Assembly (NCBI RefSeq): GCF_022427145.1
Contig: NZ_JAKSXN010000035.1
Location: forward strand, 1-61,378
Direction: 5' to 3'
Length of the DNA stretch: 61,378 bases
Source of the DNA: Paenibacillus timonensis
GTDB taxonomy: Bacteria > Bacillota > Bacilli > Paenibacillales > Paenibacillaceae
Shown here: one piece after another, positions 16,477 to 23,917 of the stretch
How the letters are laid out: each line of letters opens with the position of its first letter
Position numbering within the stretch: position 1 is the first letter of the stretch
Program-made: the position numbers and the translations under genes
The notes under the pieces: generated by a model
What the model was told of the DNA's origin: nothing
The model's input: only the letters and a program-made list of their open reading frames with translations
Database searches by the model: none

Positions 16477-17154
16477 ATGAGAATATTAATCGCAGAAGAC
16501 GAGGTTCATTTGGCGGAGGCCCTGTCTTAAATCCTAAAAAAACACCATTATTCCGTGGACGTGGTTCACGACGGCGAGGCGGGTCTGGATAACGCGATGA
16601 GCGGCATCTACGATTTGCTGCTGCTGGACGTGATGATGCCGAAGATGGACGGGTTCACCGTGCTGAAAACGCTCCGGGCCGAAGGCATCTCCACACCCGT
16701 GATCCTGCTGACCGCCAAAGGAGAAATCGAGGACAAGGTGTCCGGGCTCGATTACGGCGCCGACGATTACATCGCCAAGCCGTTTTCGACGGAGGAGTTG
16801 ATGGCCCGCATCCGAGCCGCGCTCCGGCGCAAAGGCGAGGTCACTCCGGAGGACGCCCTGAAATTCGGCGACATCGAACTCAATACGACGAACCTGAAGC
16901 TCTCCTCCCAAGGGAAGGAAATCAAGCTGAACCTGAAGGAATGCGAGCTGCTGGAGCTGTTGATCACCCGCAAGCAGGCCGTAACCTCCAAGGAGCAGAT
17001 CATCGAAAAGTTGTGGGGGTTTGATTCCGAGGTGGAGCATAACAACGTGGAAGTGTATATATCCTTTTTGCGCAAAAAACTGACGTTCCTCCATTCTACC
17101 GTCCGGATCGGCACGATTCGGGGCGTCGGGTATGTATTAGAGGTGACCCCCTAA
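16477..17154 (+). pseudogene. OmpR-family response regulator with in-frame stop codon
   Basis: 225 codons in all. The ATG follows GGAGGAAGG, and the first codons read MRILIAEDEVHLAEALS, a normal receiver start. Codon 18 is TAA (16528-16530) where CAA (Gln) is expected; the frame then runs on as ILKKHHYSVDVVHDG. Beyond the stop everything is intact: phosphorylation site D51 in LLLLDVMMPK, lysine in YIAKPF, and an OmpR winged helix (about 125-225). The stop removes the acidic ED pair if translation restarts downstream, for example at GTG 16555. It may be a nonsense mutation, a base-call error or a suppressed stop. The histidine kinase overlaps its end by 1 nt. Confidence 0.85.
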
Positions 17155-18479
17155 TGTTCACGAAGCTTAGGAACCGGTTTCTGATCGTCAACCTGCTGAC
17201 CATCTCCATCATGATGCTGGTGGCGTTCGCCGGCATTTATATCATTACTTACCGAGACGTACAGACCAACATCGAAATGGATTTGCGCAAGGTCATGGAA
17301 TCCTATGAAAAATCCCCCGGCCACAACGAACCGCGAATGGGCAGCGGCATGGCTGACCGGGGGATGGGGGGCGGCATGAGCGGGGGCATAGGCGACGGCG
17401 TGGAAGCGGGTTTGCCACGCGACAGCGGACCACTGGATCGCTCCGGGGAAGCCCCGATGGACCGTTCCGTGTCGTTCATGCTCCTGAGCGATAAGAACTT
17501 CGAGCTCGTCTCCTATATGTCGAAGTTCGAGATGGACGAGGGGTTCTACGAACAGGCGCTGGCGGAAGCGGCGGCCGAGCATCGCGAGACCGGACAATTC
17601 AGCCTGGACGGCAGCCGCTGGATCTTTAGCGTACGGCCCGTCGGCAACGGGTATATGCTGGTCTTCCTGGACGTGACGGCCCGGAAAGAGATCCTGACCA
17701 ATCTGATCTATACGTTCTCCGCCGTGGGAGTGGGCATGCTGATCGCCTTGTATTTTGCCAGCCGATTCTTTGCCAATCGGGCCATCGCCCCGGTCAAGGA
17801 GGCCTTCGACAAGCAAAAGCAGTTTATCGCCGATGCCTCGCACGAATTGAAGACGCCGCTGGCCATCATCAACACCAACGCGGACGTGCTGCTGGCCAAT
17901 CCGGAAGAGACGATCTCCCGGCAGGCCAAATGGCTGCACTATATCAAGTCGGAAACCGAGCGGATGTCCAAACTGACCCGCGACTTGCTGTATTTGACCG
18001 AAATGGACGACGCCAAAGCGACCGTCCTGTTCTCCCGCTTCGATCTGAGCGAGGCGGTGGAAAGTGTGCTGCTAACGATGGAGGCGGTCATTTTTGAAAA
18101 AGAGCTGGTCTTGAACTACGACATCGAACCCGGGCTCACCGCTTATGGCAACCCGGAGCAGATCAAGCAGGTCGTCATGATCCTGCTGGACAACGCAGCG
18201 AAATATACCAACCCTCAAGGGGAGATCGCCTTGTCGCTCAAGAAGCAGCATAACGAAGCAGTCCTGGCGCTCACCAACACCGGGGAAGGCATCCCGCCCG
18301 AGCATCTGCCGCGAATCTTCGACCGCTTCTACCGGACGGATGCGTCGCGGGCGCGCAAACAAGGCGGTTATGGCCTGGGTCTGGCGATTGCGAAGTCGAT
18401 CGTCGAGCAGCATAAAGGCCGAATTTATGCCAAAAGCACCTTAGGTCAATCCACCACGTTCTACGTCCATCTCTCCTGA
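17154..18479 (+). CDS. Sensor histidine kinase
   Basis: 441 aa. Two membrane helices (about 10-32 and 182-203) bracket a 150-residue outside region. The cytoplasmic part has HisKA with H230 in FIADASHELKTPLAI, N-box LLDNAAKYTN, and G-boxes GEGIPPEHL, GGYGLGLAIAKSIV. It phosphorylates the partner response regulator, whose stop overlaps this ATG (TAATG). The outside loop carries an odd Met/Gly-rich stretch (about residues 60-82) with GMADRGMGGGMSGGIGDG, which might bind a soft metal or peptide; that is a guess. No HAMP domain is apparent. The gene is intact although its partner is interrupted. Confidence 0.93.
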   Translation: MFTKLRNRFLIVNLLTISIMMLVAFAGIYIITYRDVQTNIEMDLRKVMESYEKSPGHNEPRMGSGMADRGMGGGMSGGIGDGVEAGLPRDSGPLDRSGEAPMDRSVSFMLLSDKNFELVSYMSKFEMDEGFYEQALAEAAAEHRETGQFSLDGSRWIFSVRPVGNGYMLVFLDVTARKEILTNLIYTFSAVGVGMLIALYFASRFFANRAIAPVKEAFDKQKQFIADASHELKTPLAIINTNADVLLANPEETISRQAKWLHYIKSETERMSKLTRDLLYLTEMDDAKATVLFSRFDLSEAVESVLLTMEAVIFEKELVLNYDIEPGLTAYGNPEQIKQVVMILLDNAAKYTNPQGEIALSLKKQHNEAVLALTNTGEGIPPEHLPRIFDRFYRTDASRARKQGGYGLGLAIAKSIVEQHKGRIYAKSTLGQSTTFYVHLS

Positions 18480-18484
18480 AAAAA

Positions 18485-18529
18485 AAGAAGGCGTCCCCCG
18501 TGCCGAGTTCTTGGCGGGGACGCCTTCTT
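18485..18529. terminator. Bidirectional terminator
   Basis: Stem AAGAAGGCGTCCCC / GGGGACGCCTTCTT with a 17-nt loop, between the kinase gene and the converging 58-aa gene. Confidence 0.9.
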
Positions 18530-18544
18530 GTTCCTATCACCGGA

Positions 18545-18721
18545 TTAGCCGATATAACCCTTCTCTTTCATGGCCTCATACGCGGCTTTTTCGTTCTCAT
18601 CCTTAACCTGGTATTCCAACGTTCCATCTACGATTTTGGCGCAGCGTCCGCCAAACGGTTTGAGGGATTCCTTGATCTCCTTGAGATCCGCGGTCCCCTT
18701 CAAGGGATAATTGACCTTCAT
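18545..18721 (-). CDS. Conserved-looking 58-aa protein of unknown function
   Basis: Reads MKVNYPLKGTADLKEIKESL and on to EKAAYEAMKEKGYIG. It has a strong ribosome site (TAGGAGGTGG, 8 nt before ATG) and its own terminator, so it is very likely expressed. Soluble, charged, a predicted alpha/beta fold with one cysteine (GGRCAKIVDGTLEYQV). No family recognised. It stands alone between the two-component system and the FMN reductase gene. Confidence 0.75.
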   Translation of the reverse strand: MKVNYPLKGTADLKEIKESLKPFGGRCAKIVDGTLEYQVKDENEKAAYEAMKEKGYIG

Positions 18722-18817
18722 GCGTCATCCACCTCCTAAGGTACAATTAGCAAAAGCGGCAGCCTCGCCGATATGACAAACCTCACAACAATTGCACCCC
18801 TCCGGCAATCATGCAAA

Positions 18818-18854
18818 AAACCCCTGCGCCATATGATAAAAGGCACAGGGGTTT
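18818..18854 (-). terminator. Terminator after the FMN reductase gene
   Basis: AAACCCCTG ... CAGGGGTTT hairpin with a T-run on the minus strand, 22 bp after the stop codon. Confidence 0.8.
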
Positions 18855-18876
18855 CACTAGAAGCTCGGAATGGATC

Positions 18877-19416
18877 TTAACGCAGCGTCTTCAACGCGCC
18901 GCTCCAAGCAAGTACTTGGCTCAGCATGTCGTTGAGGTTCGTCAAATGCAGATCTGCCGGTTTGAAGACACTGTAGTTCTCGAAGTCGGTGAACAGCGAG
19001 AGGGCGACGTGTACGCGCACGTCGGCAACCATCAGCTCGCCCAGGATGCCGCGCAGATGTTCGGCTGCACGGGCACCGCCCACGGAACCGTAGCTGACGA
19101 TCCCCGCCGCTTTGTTGTTCCATGCTTCACGCGCATAGTCGAGCGCGTTCTTCAAAGCGCCGGTGATGCTGTGGTTGTATTCCTGCACGATGAAAACGAA
19201 GCCGTCCAAGCCATTCAGCTTGTTATTCCAAGCAGCAGCTTGCTCGCTTGCATCGGCTTCGCCGAGCAGCGGCAGCTTGAAATCAGCGATGTCGATGATT
19301 TCATAGTTCGCGTCGCCGCGAGCGTCCGCATGTTTCTTCACCCATTCGCCGACCTGCGGGCTAACGCGTCCTTCGCGCGTGCTTCCCAAAATAATCCCGA
19401 TATTCAATTTAGACAT
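18877..19416 (-). CDS. NADPH-dependent FMN reductase
   Basis: 179 aa, flavodoxin-like fold: phosphate loop GIILGSTREGRVSPQVGEWV, FVIVQEYNHSITGALKNALDYA for flavin-ring contact and GIVSYGSVGGARAAEHLR for the second flavin loop. It reduces FMN, azo compounds or quinones with NAD(P)H. The start is the ATG 9 nt after GAGGAGG; the frame is open 20 codons further up but lacks a ribosome site there. Single-gene unit with a terminator. Confidence 0.9.
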   Translation of the reverse strand: MSKLNIGIILGSTREGRVSPQVGEWVKKHADARGDANYEIIDIADFKLPLLGEADASEQAAAWNNKLNGLDGFVFIVQEYNHSITGALKNALDYAREAWNNKAAGIVSYGSVGGARAAEHLRGILGELMVADVRVHVALSLFTDFENYSVFKPADLHLTNLNDMLSQVLAWSGALKTLR

Positions 19417-19622
19417 GGTATTTTCCTCCTCAATTGGTTTAGATGATCTACCTAACAATTTGCCCCAAAAACTCATCTGTCACACCACCAAATATCATTC
19501 CCGAACTTCTCCAATATCCTTAATTTGGATTATCCGAACTAGAGATAATGATAGCTGTCTCGATTCCTTTTGTCAAGTAGCTTACAAAAAGTTTGTATGT
19601 AATATCCCTCGTGAGCGCCCAA

Positions 19623-19666
19623 AGGCTGCCGGTTCCGGCAGCCCTAAGTTTGGAGCGACATCGCTC
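19623..19666 (-). terminator. Two adjacent hairpins downstream of vanZ
   Basis: GGCTGCCG-GTT-CGGCAGCC type stem at 19623-19642 and GGAGCG-ACAT-CGCTCC at 19651-19666. Short T-runs only, so termination is plausible but weak. Confidence 0.5.
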
Positions 19667-19682
19667 CTTGTGTTGGAATTAC

Positions 19683-20198
19683 TCAACCCTCGCCCGTCCT
19701 TACCACAGCTTGCGGCCTTGGAGGTGCGGCGAGCAAGCGGTACAGGAAGAACCCGAGCAACGCCCCTCCCGTATTCAGGAGCAGGTCATCCACGTCAAAC
19801 TGACCCATCGCCAGCAGCAGCTGGGCGCATTCCAAGCCTAGACTGACCGCAAGCGCATAAAGGATCGTCTCGATGCCGGAGATGCCTTTTTTCCGGAACA
19901 TTACCCCCAGCAAGATCCCGAACGGAATAAAGATCGCCACGTTGCCGAAGACGTTAACCAAGTCATGCGGCGTCATGACCTCCAGGCTCCGGGTAATTTC
20001 CTTCAACGGAACCAGATTGCCTTCCTGCAATCTCCCGTAGACCCGACCCGGAGATTGCAAGCTATCTTGCAATTGTCTCCAGAGAACCCCCAGCCCGATA
20101 TCGTGGAACTTGAACAGGATGATTTTTACCAAGAGACCTAGATACAAGGCAAACAGCACTCGAACACTTGCACATTTCAGCCAGCTTTCCGTTTCCAT
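19683..20198 (-). CDS. VanZ-like membrane protein
   Basis: 171 aa with four hydrophobic segments. VanZ marks: NLVPLKEI, NVFGNVAIFIPFGILLG, LGLECAQLLL and FDVDDLLLNTGGALLGFFLY. VanZ of Tn1546 gives low-level teicoplanin resistance; most chromosomal homologues have unknown roles in the cell envelope. It is 41 bp after the VanY-type carboxypeptidase gene, so the two form a unit. No vanHAX genes are present in the window. Confidence 0.88.
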   Translation of the reverse strand: METESWLKCASVRVLFALYLGLLVKIILFKFHDIGLGVLWRQLQDSLQSPGRVYGRLQEGNLVPLKEITRSLEVMTPHDLVNVFGNVAIFIPFGILLGVMFRKKGISGIETILYALAVSLGLECAQLLLAMGQFDVDDLLLNTGGALLGFFLYRLLAAPPRPQAVVRTGEG

Positions 20199-20239
20199 TT
20201 GATCCCCTCGCTTTCATGATGTCTTATCTCGACGCCTGT

Positions 20240-21121
20240 CTACTCGCGTACGGTCACGATAATTCCGTCCATATTATTGCCGGAAATCTCGTATTCCCCT
20301 TGCGCCGGCACCCGAATGGTCTGATCTTCGGATACCGGGTAGTAGAATACATGATAGTTCTGGCCCTGTACCGTTAGGCTCACCGATTGTTGCTCCTTCA
20401 GGTAATCCATGTATTGCTCCAGCACGAACCCGTTCTCCTGGATGATCGCGCTATGCGGCAGGCCAACGTACCGGAAGTGCCAGGGTTCGAACTGAATGCC
20501 CGTGATCGCCGTTTTGTCGTCCGGATACCGCAGGATAAACCCGTATTTCCACGCGTTCTCCTTCAACCATTGGCCTTCAGGAGCAAGGTTCATCTCCGCT
20601 TGGGATGATCCGATGTCCAGCGACAGGCCCAGGTTGTGCTCGCTGTATCCGGCGGGCAGGGCCAGCCTGGAACCCATTTGGCGGTACAACTCGTCTTGCT
20701 TCTGCTCGTCACGGTACCCGCTGCTGATCAGGAAGTGGTTGATCCCTTCCTCCCCGGCGGCCTTGACCATCGCAGCAAACCGATCCGCCATTAGCGGCGA
20801 CAACAGCACTTTGTTATCCAACACTCCGAATCCGTCGATCAATTCGGCGTTCCGAATCAGACTGACGGCCTCGGTTTCGGGGTGCAGCCCTTTCGGGACG
20901 GGATGGTCCTTGTTCACAAGCAGCAAATCACCTTGATACACCATCTCCTTGGTGACGTCGATCGTTAATCCCTCGGCAGACGAATCCGAAGCGTTATATG
21001 GTTCGTGGATCTGTAATGGCTGCGCCGCGTCCTGCGGCGTCCGGGCCATGCCGGCTTTAAATTTCGCAACCCCAAAGCCCAGCAGCACCAGGACCATCAG
21101 GCAAATCATCCATTTTTTCAC
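20240..21121 (-). CDS. VanY-type D-alanyl-D-alanine carboxypeptidase
   Basis: 293 aa, with an N-terminal membrane anchor (residues 3-20). The peptidase M15B domain shows SSGYRDEQKQ, the zinc motif SEHNLGLSLDI (H and D ligands) and EPWHFRYVG (catalytic Glu region and third His). It trims the last D-Ala from peptidoglycan stem peptides outside the membrane. After the catalytic domain comes an extra 70-residue tail that looks like a beta domain (VQGQNYHVFYYP, IRVPAQGEYEISGNN). Co-transcribed with vanZ-like. It alone does not make the cell resistant to glycopeptides. Confidence 0.9.
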   Translation of the reverse strand: MKKWMICLMVLVLLGFGVAKFKAGMARTPQDAAQPLQIHEPYNASDSSAEGLTIDVTKEMVYQGDLLLVNKDHPVPKGLHPETEAVSLIRNAELIDGFGVLDNKVLLSPLMADRFAAMVKAAGEEGINHFLISSGYRDEQKQDELYRQMGSRLALPAGYSEHNLGLSLDIGSSQAEMNLAPEGQWLKENAWKYGFILRYPDDKTAITGIQFEPWHFRYVGLPHSAIIQENGFVLEQYMDYLKEQQSVSLTVQGQNYHVFYYPVSEDQTIRVPAQGEYEISGNNMDGIIVTVRE

Positions 21122-21220
21122 GTTTGTTTCCTCCTAGCTTTTGTTCCTCTTTAGCATAGGAAAAATTGCTTAAGAAGAACGGGGGCTAAAAATAAAGTTT
21201 TTCTTAAATCGGAACCGGAA

Positions 21221-21256
21221 ATAACAAAGGCACCCTTTTTAGGGTACCTTTGTTAT
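21221..21256 (-). terminator. Terminator after the membrane protein gene
   Basis: 15-bp stem ATAACAAAGGCACCC / GGGTACCTTTGTTAT with one mismatch and loop TTTTTA, reaching the stop codon of the gene at 21256. Confidence 0.85.
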
Positions 21257-21753
21257 TAGGATTTTTTCTTTTTCCAAGGCTTCCAGACGGAGATCACGAC
21301 GATAAAAACGGTAACGGCAATTTGAAACCAAACGAAAACCTGCCTGATTTCATGATTTTGCAGAAAGACCGGATCGCTTAAAGCCATCGCCCCTTGCGTC
21401 TCCAGCATCCCCATATTGGCCACCATCAGCTTATCGACCGCAAAGATGCCGATGATCGTTTGCAAGAGATACAACACGAACTTAACGCCAACCCAGCGGT
21501 GCTTAAAAAATCCCCAATTCGTGAAGAAACCGTAGACGAACCCTACGAGCAGGGTACCGATCGCGCCGTACCGGACGACATGGTCGCTGATGAGGATCAA
21601 GCTCTTGTAGGCTAAATACGATTCATTGTAATTCTGCAAATCGATTTGCAGATTCAGCGCCGTCGAACTAAGGATCCCGCCAAAAAACATGACGACCAGC
21701 AGCAGATGGATGATTTTCAGCCATTTCAAGCCTTTAGGTCCTATTTTTTTCAT
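21256..21753 (-). CDS. Small integral membrane protein (DUF2269-like)
   Basis: 165 aa with four hydrophobic segments: WLKIIHLLLVVMFFGGILSS, AIGTLLVGFVYGF, WVGVKFVLYLLQTIIGIFAV and VFVWFQIAVTVFIVVIS. The WLKIIHLLLVVMFFGG start and the helix pattern resemble the DUF2269 group, also seen at 47320; function unknown. The start chosen is the ATG 7 nt after AAGGAG; the open frame 81 codons further up has no such site and covers the promoter. Divergent from the acetylesterase gene. Confidence 0.65.
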   Translation of the reverse strand: MKKIGPKGLKWLKIIHLLLVVMFFGGILSSTALNLQIDLQNYNESYLAYKSLILISDHVVRYGAIGTLLVGFVYGFFTNWGFFKHRWVGVKFVLYLLQTIIGIFAVDKLMVANMGMLETQGAMALSDPVFLQNHEIRQVFVWFQIAVTVFIVVISVWKPWKKKKS

Positions 21754-21994
21754 CTTAGAACTCCTTTTAAAATGATTGTCCCCAGCATCATAGCAGACGA
21801 ATGTTGTGAACTTGTGACGAAGCTTTACGGTTTGGATGAAATGGCAACACGTTGTTTTTCGAGACTTCCGGAGAGATGCCGGGGGACACCACCTAACATT
21901 ACTGAGGAAAAGGCTTTCATAAGCAGCTAGTCCGGACGGGCGCTCTCTAGGTATGATGGGGGAGAGATCTGAAGATGAGGGGATGAACACGCCC

Positions 21995-23854
21995 ATGAAA
22001 TTATCCGGTATTTATAGCGACGGCATGGTATTGCAACGAAACGCCAAAGTAGCCTTGCATGGACAATGCGAGGGCGGCGGGCAGACGGTGCGGGTCGTCT
22101 TCCGCGGGGTGACCTGTTGCGCCGACGCCGATCCCGGCGGAAACTGGGAGGTGACGCTCGAAGGATTGGAACCGGGCGGACCTGACGAGCTTGTCATCAC
22201 CGCCGGCGACGAGGAGCTCGTCCTTCGCGAGGTTTGGGTCGGGGACGTATGGGTGCTCGCTGGCCAATCCAATATGGAGCTTCCCGTGCGGCGGACGCTG
22301 GATTTGCTGGCAGAAGAGATCAGAGGTCTGAACATGCCGATGATCCGCCAGTTTGCGGTGCCGCAAAGCTACGACTTCCACGGACCGCGAGAGGATCTGG
22401 ACGGCGGTGCATGGGTACCGGCCACTCCGGAGGGACTGCTTGGGTTTAGCGCCGCAGGCTTCTTCTTTGCCAAAGAGATCTACGAACGCAACGGCGTGCC
22501 GATCGGCCTGATTCAAACGGCGGTGGGCGGCACGCCGATCGAAGCGTGGATGCCGGAGCCGACTTTGCTGCGGATCGGCGGTTATGAGGCAACGCTGGAG
22601 CAATGCAAAGACGACGCCTATATCCGGGACACCCGCCAGCGGGACGAGGAGCGGAACGGCCAGTGGTACGCCCGGCTGAACGAGGCGGACGCCGGTTTGC
22701 GCGAGGGATGGCATCAGGCGGAAGGGGACGCTTCCCGGTGGGACGAATTCGAGGTACCGGGGTCTTGGACCGGCAGCGAACTGGAGTCCCTGCGCGGAGC
22801 CGTCTGGTTCCGCAAGGAGATTGAGGTACCGGCCGCGATGGCGGAAGGGGACGCGCAACTTGCGCTTGGCACCATTGTGGATGCGGACGATACTTACGTG
22901 AACGGGGTGCTCGTCGGAAACACGGGGTACATGTACCCGCCGAGACGGTATACCGTGCCGCAAGGGGTGCTGAAACCGGGGAAAAACACCCTCGCCGTGA
23001 GAGTCATCACGACGCATAACACCGGCTCGTTCATCCGCGATATGCCCTACAAACTCAAGGCGGGCGGCTATGAGCTGGACCTGCGCGGCCCGTGGAAGTA
23101 TCGCATAGGCGCAATAACGGAGGTACTGGAGCCGCAGACGTTCTTCCAATACATGCCGGCCGGCAATTTCAACGGCATGATCGCGCCGCTGCGGCGTTAT
23201 CCGATCACCGGCGTCCTGTGGTATCAAGGCGAATCCAACACGGGCCGGCCCGCGGTTTACGCCGAGCTGTTCCGAGATATGGTCCGGGACTGGCGCGAGG
23301 CTTGGGGGATCGGCGAGTTCCCGGTGATCGCCGTCCAGCTGGCCAACTTCGGACCCGAGGGCGAGCAGTACACGGACTGGGCGGAACTTCGGGAGGAGCA
23401 GCGCAAGGGCTTGGCCGTTCCCCGCACTGCGTTGGCTACGGCGATCGACCTTGGCGAATACAATGACCTGCACCCCCAGGACAAAAAAACGCTCGGTCAG
23501 CGGTTGGCCTTATGCGCCCGCCGGCTCGCCTATGGAGAAGCGGAGCTGGTGGCGAGCGGGCCGCTGTTTGCGCGGATGGAGCGCGAGGGGGAGGCGCTGC
23601 GGCTGCATTTCACCGAGGTCGGCGGCGGATTGACCACACGGGACGGGAACGAACTGCTGGGGTTCGGCATCTGCGGACCGGACGGCGCGTTCGTACCGGC
23701 GGAGGCCGTGATCGACGGCGATACCGTGGTCGTGCGGCACGAGCAGTTGAAACGGCCGGTCCATGCGCGGTACGCCTGGAGCAACAACCCGGCCCAAGCG
23801 AACTTGGTTAACCGCGAGGGGCTGCCGGCTTTTCCGTTTACGACGGAAGCATGA
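21995..23854 (+). CDS. Sialate O-acetylesterase
   Basis: 619 aa from the ATG after GAGGGG; ATGs at 21953 and 21983 are in frame. SGNH-fold carbohydrate esterase: Ser nucleophile S92 in VLAGQSNMELPV, GVLWYQGESNTGRP in the middle (about 415), and the Asp-His pair in DLHPQDKK (about 500). A jelly-roll insert (about 245-380, with AVWFRKEIEVP and TYVNGVLVGNTGYM) lies between the halves, as in family members that act on plant or host glycans. No signal peptide, so it works in the cytoplasm on imported acetylated sugars. It converges on the GH94 gene through a shared terminator. Confidence 0.88.
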   Translation: MKLSGIYSDGMVLQRNAKVALHGQCEGGGQTVRVVFRGVTCCADADPGGNWEVTLEGLEPGGPDELVITAGDEELVLREVWVGDVWVLAGQSNMELPVRRTLDLLAEEIRGLNMPMIRQFAVPQSYDFHGPREDLDGGAWVPATPEGLLGFSAAGFFFAKEIYERNGVPIGLIQTAVGGTPIEAWMPEPTLLRIGGYEATLEQCKDDAYIRDTRQRDEERNGQWYARLNEADAGLREGWHQAEGDASRWDEFEVPGSWTGSELESLRGAVWFRKEIEVPAAMAEGDAQLALGTIVDADDTYVNGVLVGNTGYMYPPRRYTVPQGVLKPGKNTLAVRVITTHNTGSFIRDMPYKLKAGGYELDLRGPWKYRIGAITEVLEPQTFFQYMPAGNFNGMIAPLRRYPITGVLWYQGESNTGRPAVYAELFRDMVRDWREAWGIGEFPVIAVQLANFGPEGEQYTDWAELREEQRKGLAVPRTALATAIDLGEYNDLHPQDKKTLGQRLALCARRLAYGEAELVASGPLFARMEREGEALRLHFTEVGGGLTTRDGNELLGFGICGPDGAFVPAEAVIDGDTVVVRHEQLKRPVHARYAWSNNPAQANLVNREGLPAFPFTTEA

Positions 23855-23858
23855 AAAA

Positions 23859-23898
23859 AAGCGCAAGTACCCGGGAAACTTCCCTCGTACTTGCGCTT
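23859..23898. terminator. Bidirectional terminator
   Basis: 12-bp stem AAGCGCAAGTAC / GTACTTGCGCTT flanked by A and T runs, between converging acetylesterase and GH94 genes. Confidence 0.88.
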
Positions 23899-23917
23899 AT
23901 TGCATGGACGCTGACGC

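Noticed and set aside
16555..17154. Response regulator starting at GTG 16555
   Set aside because: A real ATG with GGAGGAAGG exists at 16477 and the same frame continues after a single TAA. A start at 16555 would lack the acidic pocket and has no ribosome site.
19683..21121. Glycopeptide-resistance cluster
   Set aside because: VanY and VanZ alone do not build D-Ala-D-Lac precursors; no vanH, vanA or vanX, nor a VanRS pair on this operon.
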